DNA of 64,000 bases from Phycisphaerales bacterium (GTDB lineage Bacteria; Planctomycetota; Phycisphaerae; Phycisphaerales; UBA1924): contig DASPKU010000006.1 of the NCBI GenBank assembly GCA_035627955.1, forward strand, positions 1 to 64,000, in the 5' to 3' direction. The position numbers were made by a program, and so were the translations under genes. Below the pieces are notes generated by a model. The model did not search any database. It was not told the DNA's origin and worked only from the letters and a program-made list of their open reading frames with translations. How positions within the stretch are numbered: the stretch's first letter is position 1; each line of letters starts with the position of its first letter. Positions 42,164 to 49,798 of the stretch are shown one piece after another.

Positions 42164-42729
42164 CAGCGGCTCACCTTCTTCTTGGTTGACTTCTTGACGG
42201 TCTTCTTAGTTGCCTTCTTCGCGGCGGGCTTGCTTGTCGCGGCCTCTTTGCTGGGCGCGGGCCTGCTCGCTTTGCCCATATTGCGGGGCGAGTGGGCGGC
42301 GAGGCCTTCCTCGTAGGCGGCGATGGCGGCCTCGGCGGTCTCGGACCTGATGAGGCGGCCGATGAGGTCGAGCGGAAGGTCTTCGAGCTTCTTGAAGCGG
42401 ATGCAGACCTTGCCCTTGTCGAGCTTCTTGCCGGTCTTGGCCCACTCCTTGGTGAACCAGTCGGCGCGGGACGTGTCGAGGTAGAGTGACATGTAGTTTT
42501 TCTGCGAGGCGAGGGCCGCGTAGGGGAGGGGCTGCTTCGGGTCGCAGTGGTAGCCGGCGGGGTAGACGCGGTGGGGGATGGCGTAGCAGATCATGCCGTA
42601 GGCCATTGTTTCCTCGATGTCCTTGTCGAGGTTGTCGAGGATGACCTTGCGCACGGCGGCGATGGCGGCGCGGCGGTCGGCGGGGAGCTCAGCGAGGTAT
42701 TGGGTGGCGGTGGTGGCTGAGGACTTCAT
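42163..42729 (-). CDS. DUF1801-domain protein with Lys-rich tail, inside the arginine operon
   Basis: A 188-aa protein. Residues 1-130 match the DUF1801/YdhG fold (QYLAELPADRRAAIAAVRKVILDNLDKDIEETMAYGMICYAIP, then DWFTKEWAKTGKKLDKGKVCIRFK). The last 50 residues are a histone H1-like tail (KPAAKKATKKTVKKSTKKK), which suggests nucleic-acid or polyanion binding. No enzymatic activity is known for the family. It sits between argG (5 bp upstream) and argH (1-base overlap), so it is an integral part of the operon although not known as an arginine gene. Whether it has any link to arginine metabolism is unknown. Confidence 0.8.
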
Positions 42730-42734
42730 GGGTC

Positions 42735-43949
42735 TTACTCCGTGTAACCACCCGCCTTCAGGGCGCGGATGCGCTCGGGGAGGCTCAGCAGGCGGATGAA
42801 GCCGCCGGCGTCCTTCTGGCTGTAGACCTCCTCGCCCTCGAAGCTGACCATCTTCTCGGCATAGAGAGAGTTGGGGCTCTTGCGCTTCACGGCGGTGGCG
42901 GTGCCCTTGAAGAGGCGGACGACGACCTCGCCGTCGAGCTTGTCGGCAATCTTGTCGGCGCAGGCCCAGAGGGCCTCGCGGAGTGGGGTGAACCAGCGGC
43001 CGTCGTACACGAGCTCGGCGAAGGTGAGGCCGAGGTGCTCGCGGTAGTGGCGGGTCTCGCGGTCGAGGACGAGCTCTTCGAGGGCGCGCATGGCCTCGAC
43101 GATGACGGTGCCGCCGGGGGTTTCGTAGAGGCCGCGGGACTTCATGCCCACGCGCCGGTTCTCGACGAGGTCGACGCGCCCGACGCCGTGGGCGCCGGCG
43201 ATCTTGTTGAGGCGGGTGATGAGGTCATCTCCGCGGATGGGCTGACCGTTGAGAGTGCGGGGACGGCCCTTCTCGAAGCCGAGGTTGACGTCCTCGAAGT
43301 GGTCGGGGGCCTTGGCGGGGGACTCGGTGAGCATCCACGCGTCCTCGGGCGGGGCGTTCCAGGGGTCTTCGATCGCGCCGCCCTCGTGGGAGATGTGCCA
43401 GAGGTTGCGGTCGCGAGAGTAGATTTTGGTTGCGCTGGCGGTCGTGGGGATGTTGCGCTGCTTGAGGTAGTCGAGCATGGCGAGGCGGCCGGAGAGCTTC
43501 CAGCGGTCGTCGCGCCAGGGGGCGATCACCTCGAGTTCGGGGGCGAGCGCGGCGTAGGCCGACTCGAAGCGGACCTGGTCGTTGCCCTTGCCGGTGCAGC
43601 CGTGGGAGAGGGCGGTGCAGCCGGTTTTCTTGGCGACCTCGACCTGGCCCTTCGCGAGGATGGGTCGGGCGATAGCGGTGCCGAGGAGGTAGCGGCCCTC
43701 GTAGATGGCGCCGGCGATCATGGTGGGGAAGACGAAGTCTTCGACGAACTCCTGCTTGAGGTCGACGACGTGGCACTCCTTGGCTCCGGAGTTGAGGGCC
43801 TTCTTCTCGACGCCTTCGAGCTCTTCAGCGCCTTGACCGACGTCGCCGACGACGCAGACGACTTCGGCGTTCATGTTCTCAACGAGCCAGGGGACGATGC
43901 AGGAGGTGTCGAGGCCGCCGGAGTATGCGAGTGCGATGCGCTTCTTCAT
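42735..43949 (-). CDS. argG: argininosuccinate synthase
   Basis: Joins citrulline and aspartate with ATP. The protein has 404 aa, with the ATP pyrophosphatase loop [13 protein letters not shown] (residues 7-19), [31 protein letters not shown] and [18 protein letters not shown]. The start at 43949 has AAGGAAAGACC directly upstream. It is separated from argF by 150 bp that holds an inverted pair of ACCACAGAGACAC-type repeats, the only large gap inside the cluster. The sequence is normal for the family. Confidence 0.97.
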   Translation of the reverse strand: MKKRIALAYSGGLDTSCIVPWLVENMNAEVVCVVGDVGQGAEELEGVEKKALNSGAKECHVVDLKQEFVEDFVFPTMIAGAIYEGRYLLGTAIARPILAKGQVEVAKKTGCTALSHGCTGKGNDQVRFESAYAALAPELEVIAPWRDDRWKLSGRLAMLDYLKQRNIPTTASATKIYSRDRNLWHISHEGGAIEDPWNAPPEDAWMLTESPAKAPDHFEDVNLGFEKGRPRTLNGQPIRGDDLITRLNKIAGAHGVGRVDLVENRRVGMKSRGLYETPGGTVIVEAMRALEELVLDRETRHYREHLGLTFAELVYDGRWFTPLREALWACADKIADKLDGEVVVRLFKGTATAVKRKSPNSLYAEKMVSFEGEEVYSQKDAGGFIRLLSLPERIRALKAGGYTE

Positions 43950-43963
43950 GGTCTTTCCTTGAT

Positions 43964-44097
43964 TCAACCACAGAGACACAGAGGCACAGAGAGGAGAAGG
44001 CAGTTATGAGGGTGCTCTCGTGTGGGGTCTGTTGACTTGTGGTCGATTTCCTTTCCTTCTGATGGTCTTCTCTGTGTCTCGGTGTCTCTGTGGTTGA
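43964..44097. repeat. inverted pair of ACCACAGAGACAC-type repeats between argF and argG
   Basis: Left arm 43964-43992 and right arm 44069-44097 are 29 bases each and 27 of 29 match as an inverted repeat (TCAACCACAGAGACAC at the outer ends). The arms enclose 76 bp. Such CACAGAG-rich repeats are dispersed in many bacterial genomes. In the transcript the arms could pair, forming a long hairpin between the argF stop and the argG ribosome-binding site. Confidence 0.85.
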
Positions 44098-44099
44098 CC

Positions 44100-45152
44100 T
44101 CAGTTGCCCTTGCCGAGCATGTAATGGAGGAGGGCGTTCTGGGCGTGCATGCGGTTTTCGGCCTGGTCGTAGACGATGGAGGTGGGGGCGTCGATGACTT
44201 CGTCGGTGACTTCGAGGCCGCGTTGGGCGGGGAGGCAGTGCATGAAGGCGGCGGGGGCGGGGCGGCCTCGAGAGGCGAGCTCCATGAGGTCGGGGTTGAC
44301 CTGGTACTTGGTGAAGATCTTGCGGCGCTTGGTGACCTCGTCGACGCCGCCGGGCTGGCCCATGGAGACCCAGACGTCGGTGTAGACCGCGTCGTGGCCC
44401 TCGGCGTCCCTGAGGTTGTGAGAGATGGTGAAGGTGCTGCCTTTGGCCTTGGCGAAGGCGGCGCACTCGGCGGCGACGTCATCTGCGGGGGCGTACCCCT
44501 TGGGGGTGATGACGGTGGTGTGAACGCCGAGCAGGGTCGCGCAGTGGATGAGCGAGTGGCAGACGTTGTTGCCGTCGCCGATGTAGAGGAGTTTCACTTG
44601 GCGGAGGCGGTCGGGGTTTCGGCCGGCGCGCTCGTAGAGCGTGAAAAGGTCGGCGAGGCCCTGGCAGGGGTGGAAGCGGTCGGAGAGGGCGTTGATGACG
44701 GGGCACTTCGCGGCGTCGGCCATCTCCTCGAGGACCTGCTGGGAGTAGACCCTGGCGACGATGCAGTCGACCCATCGCTCGAGGTTTTTGCCGTAGTCGC
44801 GGACGGACTCGCGGGCCCCGAGGCGCTGGCCGCCGTGGTCCATGAAGATGGGATGGCCGCCGAGCTTGGCGATGCCGACCTCGAAGGACATCTTGGTGCG
44901 GAGCGAGGGCTTCTCGAAGAGGAGGGCGACGGCGAGATTGTCGAGGGTGGAGCGGTAGGCGCTCAAGTTGGCCTTCATCTTCGAGGCGGTGTCGAAGAGT
45001 TCGAGGATGGCGGAAGGTGAGATGTTGGAGAGGGTGAGGAGGTCCTGGCCCTTGAAGTCCTTAGCGCGCGTGATGGCGGGGAGCGGGCGCGGGGCGGCGG
45101 CGTGTCCGTTGCCGTTGGTGGCCAGGGCGGTGGGCGTGGTGGTGGTCGGCAA
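44100..45152 (-). CDS. argF: ornithine carbamoyltransferase
   Basis: Makes citrulline from ornithine and carbamoyl phosphate. The protein is 350 aa from a TTG at 45152, which has AGGAG eight bases upstream and lies 4 bases after the argB stop; an ATG at 45242 would overlap argB by 86 bases and is less likely. Motifs: FEKPSLRTKMSFE (the carbamoyl-phosphate loop, normally SxRTR), FHPCQGLADLFTLYE, MHCLPAQRG (usually HCLPAHRG). Both variant positions are in active-site loops, but the fold and all other blocks are intact. There is a 30-residue non-conserved N-terminal tail. Confidence 0.92.
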   Translation of the reverse strand: MPTTTTPTALATNGNGHAAAPRPLPAITRAKDFKGQDLLTLSNISPSAILELFDTASKMKANLSAYRSTLDNLAVALLFEKPSLRTKMSFEVGIAKLGGHPIFMDHGGQRLGARESVRDYGKNLERWVDCIVARVYSQQVLEEMADAAKCPVINALSDRFHPCQGLADLFTLYERAGRNPDRLRQVKLLYIGDGNNVCHSLIHCATLLGVHTTVITPKGYAPADDVAAECAAFAKAKGSTFTISHNLRDAEGHDAVYTDVWVSMGQPGGVDEVTKRRKIFTKYQVNPDLMELASRGRPAPAAFMHCLPAQRGLEVTDEVIDAPTSIVYDQAENRMHAQNALLHYMLGKGN

Positions 45153-45156
45153 CTTC

Positions 45157-45984
45157 TCAGCTCCTGTACGCGGAGGCGGTGGGGTTGATGGTGGTTCCGG
45201 CGGGACTGCCTGACGACCAGCGGGCGAGGGAGGCGGGGTCATTGCCGGAGAGGATGACGACGGGGGCGTTGAGCTTCGCGGCCGCGGCGGCGGCGGCGCG
45301 GGCCTTGGGGATCATGCCACTGGTGATGACTTGTTCGGAGATCAGCCGCTCTATTCCGCGCTCGTCGATGGTGGGGATGAGCTGCTTGTGCTGATCGAGG
45401 ATGCCGGGGACGTCGGTCATGAGGACGAGGGTGCCGGCGCGGACGTGCCAGGCAACGCCCGCGGCCGCGTCGTCGGCGTTGAGGTTGAGGAGCTGGCCTT
45501 CGGGGCTGATGCCGATGGAACTGAGGATGGGTGTGAGACGCTCGCGGAGGAGGATGCCTAGCAGCGATTGGCCCAGCGGCTGGCGCGAGGTAGTGGTGAC
45601 CTCGCCGACGAGGCCAAGGTCAAGGCCTTCGATGCGCTTCAGGGCGGTGGGGACGGCGGCGTCGCCGATGGAGAGGCCCACGGCGCGCGTGCCGCGCTTG
45701 AGCAGCGCGGCGACGATGGTCTTGTTGAGCGTGCCGGCGAGGACGCCGGCGATCAGGTCCATCTGATCGGGCGGGGTGACTCGGAGGCCCTGTTTGCGCT
45801 CAACGGGCATGTTGAGGGCGGCGAGGAGGCGGTCGACGGCTTTTCCGCCGCCGTGGACGATGATGACGGGGCGAGCTTGTGCGAGCGCGGCGATGGAGTC
45901 CCAGAGCTGCGGGGAGGTCCTGGGGTCTTCGAGGGTGGTGCCGCCGATCTTGACGACGATTGGCTCGTGGGCTGTTTGCGTCAC
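45157..45984 (-). CDS. argB: acetylglutamate kinase
   Basis: Phosphorylates N-acetylglutamate, the second step of the acetylated ornithine branch. The protein has 275 aa, with VVKIGGTTLEDP, VIIVHGGGKAVDRLL, LNLNADDAAAGVAW and MTDVPGILD. The GTG start at 45984 overlaps the argC stop by 4 bases (GTGA), so translation is coupled. Length and motifs are normal. No N-terminal extension like that of arginine-inhibited enzymes is seen. Confidence 0.95.
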   Translation of the reverse strand: MTQTAHEPIVVKIGGTTLEDPRTSPQLWDSIAALAQARPVIIVHGGGKAVDRLLAALNMPVERKQGLRVTPPDQMDLIAGVLAGTLNKTIVAALLKRGTRAVGLSIGDAAVPTALKRIEGLDLGLVGEVTTTSRQPLGQSLLGILLRERLTPILSSIGISPEGQLLNLNADDAAAGVAWHVRAGTLVLMTDVPGILDQHKQLIPTIDERGIERLISEQVITSGMIPKARAAAAAAAKLNAPVVILSGNDPASLARWSSGSPAGTTINPTASAYRS

Positions 45985-47012
45985 TTCTCACCTCCGGGCA
46001 GCAGGCCCATGGTCTCGGGCAGGCCGAGGCGGATGTTCATGCACTGCACGGCCTGGCCGGCGGCGCCCTTGGTGAGGTTGTCGATGGCGGAGGAGATCAC
46101 GAGGTGGCTGGTCGCATCGTCGGTGGCCCAGGCGATGTCGCAGAAGTTGGTGTGCTTGACGTCGTTGACTGCGGGCCAGATGCCGGGGGGGCAGAGGCGG
46201 ACGAAGGGCTCGTGCTTGTACGCGGCGGCGAGGGCGTCGCTGACGCGGGCGTGATTCCAGCCGGGCGCGAGCTCGGCGTGGATGGTGGAGACGATGCCGC
46301 GGTCGTAGGGGCCGATGTGGGGCGTGAAAACAACGGAGGTGCCGGCGTAGGCGTCGATCTCGGGATTGTGCCGGTGCTTGAGCACGTTGTATGCGCGCAC
46401 GGAGACCTCGGAGAAGAGCATGGCCTGCGAGGGGCTGCGGCCGGCGCCGCTGACGCCGCTGATGGAGTCGACGATCGGGCGGGTCCTCGGCGCGATGGCA
46501 CCAGCGCGGGCGAGGGGGGCGAGGGGGAGGATGGCGGAGGTTGGGTAGCAGCCGGGGACGGCGATCATTTGCGCAGTGCGGATGGCGGTCCGGTGGAGCT
46601 CGGGCAGGCCGTAGACGGCGGCCGCGAGCGTTGCGGCGTGCGTGTGCTCGAAGCCGTAGAACTTCGGGTAGAGCGCGGCGTCCTTGAGGCGGAAGCCGCC
46701 GGAGAGGTCGAGGACGTTGAGGCCATGGTGGAGGAGCTCGGGGGCGAGCTCGAGGCTGGCCTCGTGGGGTGTGGCGAGGAAGACGGCGTCGGGTTTGAGC
46801 GCGGCGATCTCGGGGATGCTGGTGGGGCGGACGGGGAGGTCGAGCCGGCCGCGGAAGCGAGGCCAGGAGTCGGAGAAGGCGGCGGGCTTGTCAGCGTCGC
46901 GCTTGGCGGAGCCGAAGAGGCCGACGACTTCGGCCTGCGGGTGCGCGAGGAGGATGGAGACGAGCTCTGCGCCGCTGTAGCCGCTGGCTCCGATGATGGC
47001 GATCTTGGGCAA
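45981..47012 (-). CDS. argC: N-acetyl-gamma-glutamyl-phosphate reductase
   Basis: Reduces acetylglutamyl phosphate with NADPH. The protein has 343 aa from a TTG at 47012 (AGGAG six bases upstream). The NAD(P) loop is IIGASGYSGAELV, the catalytic cysteine is in VPGCYPTSAIL, and SGVSGAGR and GPYDRGIVSTIHAELA follow. It is the first enzyme gene of the cluster, 122 bp downstream of argR; the gap contains a heptad repeat array. The unusual start codon may lower translation. Confidence 0.95.
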   Translation of the reverse strand: MPKIAIIGASGYSGAELVSILLAHPQAEVVGLFGSAKRDADKPAAFSDSWPRFRGRLDLPVRPTSIPEIAALKPDAVFLATPHEASLELAPELLHHGLNVLDLSGGFRLKDAALYPKFYGFEHTHAATLAAAVYGLPELHRTAIRTAQMIAVPGCYPTSAILPLAPLARAGAIAPRTRPIVDSISGVSGAGRSPSQAMLFSEVSVRAYNVLKHRHNPEIDAYAGTSVVFTPHIGPYDRGIVSTIHAELAPGWNHARVSDALAAAYKHEPFVRLCPPGIWPAVNDVKHTNFCDIAWATDDATSHLVISSAIDNLTKGAAGQAVQCMNIRLGLPETMGLLPGGEK

Positions 47013-47030
47013 CGGGGCTCCTTGGGTGAA

Positions 47031-47085
47031 AACGGAAAACGGAAAGCGGAAAGCGGAAAGCGGAAAGCGGAGAGCGAAGAGCGGG
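47031..47085. repeat. heptad tandem repeat (GGAAAGC) in the argC leader
   Basis: About six imperfect 7-nt units (AACGGAA, AACGGAA, AGCGGAA, AGCGGAA and so on) between argR and argC. Relative to the genes it runs opposite to the related array at 10187-10221. Confidence 0.85.
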
Positions 47086-47134
47086 GGAACGGTACGGCGC
47101 GCGTAGGGGTGGGGAGCTTGGTGCGAGGAGCCGC

Positions 47135-47584
47135 TCAGGACTTGGCGAGGTCCTGGAAGAGCTTGACCATGCGGGTGGCCTGGGTGGCGGTGGTGGCGGC
47201 GACGAAGATGGTGTCGTCGCCGGCGACGGAGCCCACAGCGCCCTCGAGGCCGGAGCGGTCGATCTCGACGGCGAGGGGCGAGGCCTGGCCGGTGCCGCAC
47301 TTGATGACTACGAGGTTGCCGGCGCGCTTGACCGAGAGCATGTAGGTGTGGACAGCGCGCTGGAGTTCGCGCCGGGCGGGCTCGCGGCTGCTGCCGGGGG
47401 CGGGGAGCATGTAGCCCTCGGGGCCCTTGAGCACGCCGAGCTCGCGGAGGTCGCGGGAGAGGGTGGCCTGGGTCGCCTCGATCCCCTCGCGGTGGAGGGC
47501 GGCGGCGATCTCCTCCTGACTCTTGAGGAAGGACTGGGCGAGGAGGTCGCGGAGGCGGGACTGGCGCTTGGACTTGAGGGTCAT
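47135..47584 (-). CDS. argR: arginine repressor
   Basis: A 149-aa regulator. The N-terminal winged helix is seen in RQSRLRDLLAQSFLKSQEEIAAALHREGIEATQATLSRDLRELGVLK, with the family motif ATLSRDLRELG. The C-terminal domain has GTGQASPLAVEIDRSGLEGAVGSVAGDDTIFV, containing the arginine-binding and hexamer segment (GxxxxxAxxxDxxGTIAGDDT-like). It lies 122 bp upstream of argC on the same strand and presumably represses the arg genes when arginine is bound. A palindrome starts 7 bases upstream of its ATG. No Shine-Dalgarno is visible. Confidence 0.93.
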   Translation of the reverse strand: MTLKSKRQSRLRDLLAQSFLKSQEEIAAALHREGIEATQATLSRDLRELGVLKGPEGYMLPAPGSSREPARRELQRAVHTYMLSVKRAGNLVVIKCGTGQASPLAVEIDRSGLEGAVGSVAGDDTIFVAATTATQATRMVKLFQDLAKS

Positions 47585-47590
47585 GGATGA

Positions 47591-47609
47591 TTATTCATTC
47601 GGTGAATAA
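47591..47609. promoter_or_regulatory. argR: palindrome upstream of argR, operator candidate
   Basis: TTATTCA-TTCGG-TGAATAA, a perfect 19-bp inverted repeat, 7 bases from the argR start. Known ARG boxes have TGAAT...ATTCA; here the half-sites face the other way, as would happen at the junction of two neighbouring boxes. Autoregulation by ArgR is likely but not shown. Confidence 0.5.
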
Positions 47610-47630
47610 CCATGTCAAGGGGAGTTGACC

Positions 47631-47695
47631 GCGAAGGGCGCGAAGGGGAGCGAAGGTGCGAAGGAGGAGTGGAGGAGTGGAGGTGGGGAGGTGAG
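47631..47695. repeat. 8-nt tandem repeat (GCGAAGGT to GGAGTGGA)
   Basis: Units GCGAAGGGC, GCGAAGGGGA, GCGAAGGT, GCGAAGGA, GGAGTGGA, GGAGTGGA and GGTGGGGA follow one another upstream of argR, drifting from one motif to the other. Confidence 0.75.
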
Positions 47696-47729
47696 TAGAT
47701 GTGGTGGCAGAGAGATCATCGTGTATGGT

Positions 47730-47752
47730 CACGATCATGAAGCATGATCGTG
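47730..47752. terminator. 10-bp stem hairpin downstream of the secA-like gene
   Basis: CACGATCATG, loop AAG, CATGATCGTG, then GCAC, 15 bases beyond the secA-like stop (47768). Almost the same as the hairpin after fabF at 22541-22563; the changes in one arm are compensated in the other. Confidence 0.6.
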
Positions 47753-47767
47753 GCACATCTAGGACAA

Positions 47768-49798
47768 TTAGCGGCTGACTTGCTGCATGGCCATTTCGAA
47801 CCACTGGTCGGCCTTGCTGGCCTCGGCGCGCATGACGGTCCAGCGGCGGCTGGCGGTGCGCTGGGCGGTGGACCAGAGGAGTTTGGCGGCGAGGCGGCGG
47901 GTGGGGCCGGCGTTGCGGCGGACGAGAGCGAGGAGGGGCGGGAGGCCGTGCTGCTGGACGAGGCGGTCTTCGAGAGAGACGAAGCGTTCCACGCGGCCGG
48001 GGTCACCCTGGCGGCCGGAGCGGCCGGCGAGCTGGCGGTCGACGCGCTGCTCGTCGTTGGCCTCGGTGGCGATGACGAGCAGGCCGCCGGCCTTGCGGGC
48101 CTCGGGGGAGAGCTGGATGTCCGTGCCGCGGCCGGCCATGTTGGTGGCGACGGTGATCGCGCCGGCGCGCCCGGCGCGGGCGACAATGGCGGCCTCCTCG
48201 GCCTCGCGGTTGGCGTTGAGCACGTCGCACTCGAGGGTGCGGGCGCGGAGGAGCTCGGCAACTTTCTCGGAGGTTTGCACGGACCAGGTGCCCACGAGGA
48301 CGGGCTGGCCGGCGCGGCTGGCCTGCTCGACGCGGTCGGCGACGGCCGCGAGCTTTTCGGCTTCGGTCGTGAAGACGCGGTCAGGGGCGCGGGTGCGGGC
48401 GATGGGTTTGTGCGTGGGGATGGGGACGACGGGCAGGCGGTACCAGGCCCAGAGCTCGCCGGCGACTTCGCGGGCGGTGCCGGTCATGCCCGCGAGGCGC
48501 TCGTACTTCTCGAAGAAGCGCTGGTAGCTGCTGCGGGCGACGGCGATGTTCTCGGCGGTGACCTTGAGGTTCTCTTTGGCTTCGACGGCTTGGTGGAGGC
48601 CGAGCTGCCACTGGCGGCCGGGAAGGATGCGGCCGGTGGAGCGGTCGACGATCATGATCTGGTCATCGCGGACGACGTAGTCCTCGTCGCGCTTGTAGAG
48701 CTCGCGGGCGTTGAGGGCCTGGAGGATCAGCTCTTCGCGCCGGCGGGGCCCGGCCCAGAACGGCGGAAGCTGTGCGGCGGCGGCGGCGAGGGCTTCGCGC
48801 CCGGCGTCGGTGAGGGTGACTGTGCGGTGGCGGTGGTTGACGGAGTAGTGGGTCTCGGGCGTGAGTCCGGCGGCGATGCGGGAGGCGGTGGCAAAGTGGT
48901 CGGTCTTGGCGTCGTCCCCCTTGCTGCTGATGATGGCGGGGGTGACGGCCTCGTCGATGAGGACGCTGTCGGCCTCGTCGATGATGGCGGCGAAGAGGCC
49001 GCGTTGGACGACTTTGCCGTCCCAGCGCTGCTGGCGGTTGGCATCGAGGATGTCGTCGAGGAGGAGGCCGGTGAGGCGGGGCAGGAGCGGGGAGGCGAGG
49101 CGGTCGCGGAGGTGGTCGAAGATGACCTGTTTGTCGGCGGCGTAGGTGATGTCGGCGGCGTAGGCGTCGCGGCGCTCGTCGGGCTTGGAGGCGTCCTGGA
49201 TGACGGCGACACGGAGACCCAGGCGTTTGAAGGCGGGGGTGGTGATCTCTGCGTCGCGCCGGGCGAGGTAGTCGTTGACGGTGATGACATGGACGCCGCG
49301 CCCGGACCATGCGTCGATGGTGGCGGCGAGGATGGCGGTGACGGTCTTGCCTTCGCCGGTGGCGAGCTCGGCGCAGCAGCCGCTGGAGAGGGCGAGGCCG
49401 CCGAGGACCTGCTCGGGGTGGAGGGAAAAGCCAATGGTGCGTCGCACGGCCTCGTACGCAGCGGCGTGGGCGCGGTCGATGGCGGTAGGTTCGGTGCGGG
49501 AGACGATCGCCGCGGCGCGGGCGTCGGCGACTTCGCTGGTGAACGCGGCCTCGCTGAAGGTGGAGAGTTTTTTCGCGGCTTCGATGATGCGGTGGACGCG
49601 TGGCCAGTCGAGGCGGCGGGCGCGGCGGCGGGCGATCCAGCCGGTGAAGGATTCGCCGAGGGCGTCAAAGCCCTTGAGGACCTCGCGGCGATCTCGAGCG
49701 GCGGCGACCATGGGCCAGAGGCGGCGCGAGGTGGCGTCCGAGGGTGGGCGGAGCCACGCGTGCGGGTCAACGCTGGGCGTGCGGGAGAGGGCGGTCAT
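47768..49798 (-). CDS. short SecA-like ATPase (accessory SecA)
   Basis: A 676-aa DEAD-type motor related to SecA but shorter than the 840-950 aa of housekeeping SecA. Walker A ATGEGKT at 146-152, NDYLARRDAE at about 175, IDEADS at 273-278, the SecA-specific DRSTGRILPGRQWQLGLHQAVEAKE from about 385, MTGTAREVAGELW, TNMAGRGTDI at about 552-561 and LAGRSGRQGDPG. The C terminus stops about 60 residues after motif VI, so the helical scaffold/wing domains and the zinc tail are mostly missing. The ATG overlaps the stop of the M50/HlyD gene (ATGA). It may drive a dedicated export step or unfold a substrate for the neighbouring protease. Confidence 0.87.
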   Translation of the reverse strand: MTALSRTPSVDPHAWLRPPSDATSRRLWPMVAAARDRREVLKGFDALGESFTGWIARRRARRLDWPRVHRIIEAAKKLSTFSEAAFTSEVADARAAAIVSRTEPTAIDRAHAAAYEAVRRTIGFSLHPEQVLGGLALSSGCCAELATGEGKTVTAILAATIDAWSGRGVHVITVNDYLARRDAEITTPAFKRLGLRVAVIQDASKPDERRDAYAADITYAADKQVIFDHLRDRLASPLLPRLTGLLLDDILDANRQQRWDGKVVQRGLFAAIIDEADSVLIDEAVTPAIISSKGDDAKTDHFATASRIAAGLTPETHYSVNHRHRTVTLTDAGREALAAAAAQLPPFWAGPRRREELILQALNARELYKRDEDYVVRDDQIMIVDRSTGRILPGRQWQLGLHQAVEAKENLKVTAENIAVARSSYQRFFEKYERLAGMTGTAREVAGELWAWYRLPVVPIPTHKPIARTRAPDRVFTTEAEKLAAVADRVEQASRAGQPVLVGTWSVQTSEKVAELLRARTLECDVLNANREAEEAAIVARAGRAGAITVATNMAGRGTDIQLSPEARKAGGLLVIATEANDEQRVDRQLAGRSGRQGDPGRVERFVSLEDRLVQQHGLPPLLALVRRNAGPTRRLAAKLLWSTAQRTASRRWTVMRAEASKADQWFEMAMQQVSR

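Noticed and set aside
43964-44097. Insertion sequence between argF and argG
   Set aside because: The inverted arms enclose only 76 bp with no transposase or target duplication; at most a small non-autonomous repeat.
47031-47085. Possible CRISPR array
   Set aside because: Units are 7 nt, contiguous and without spacers; this is a simple tandem repeat. The same holds for the 8-, 9-, 10- and 13-nt arrays.
47768-49798. Housekeeping SecA
   Set aside because: It is too short and lacks the C-terminal scaffold and zinc tail; its operon partners are not general secretion genes.
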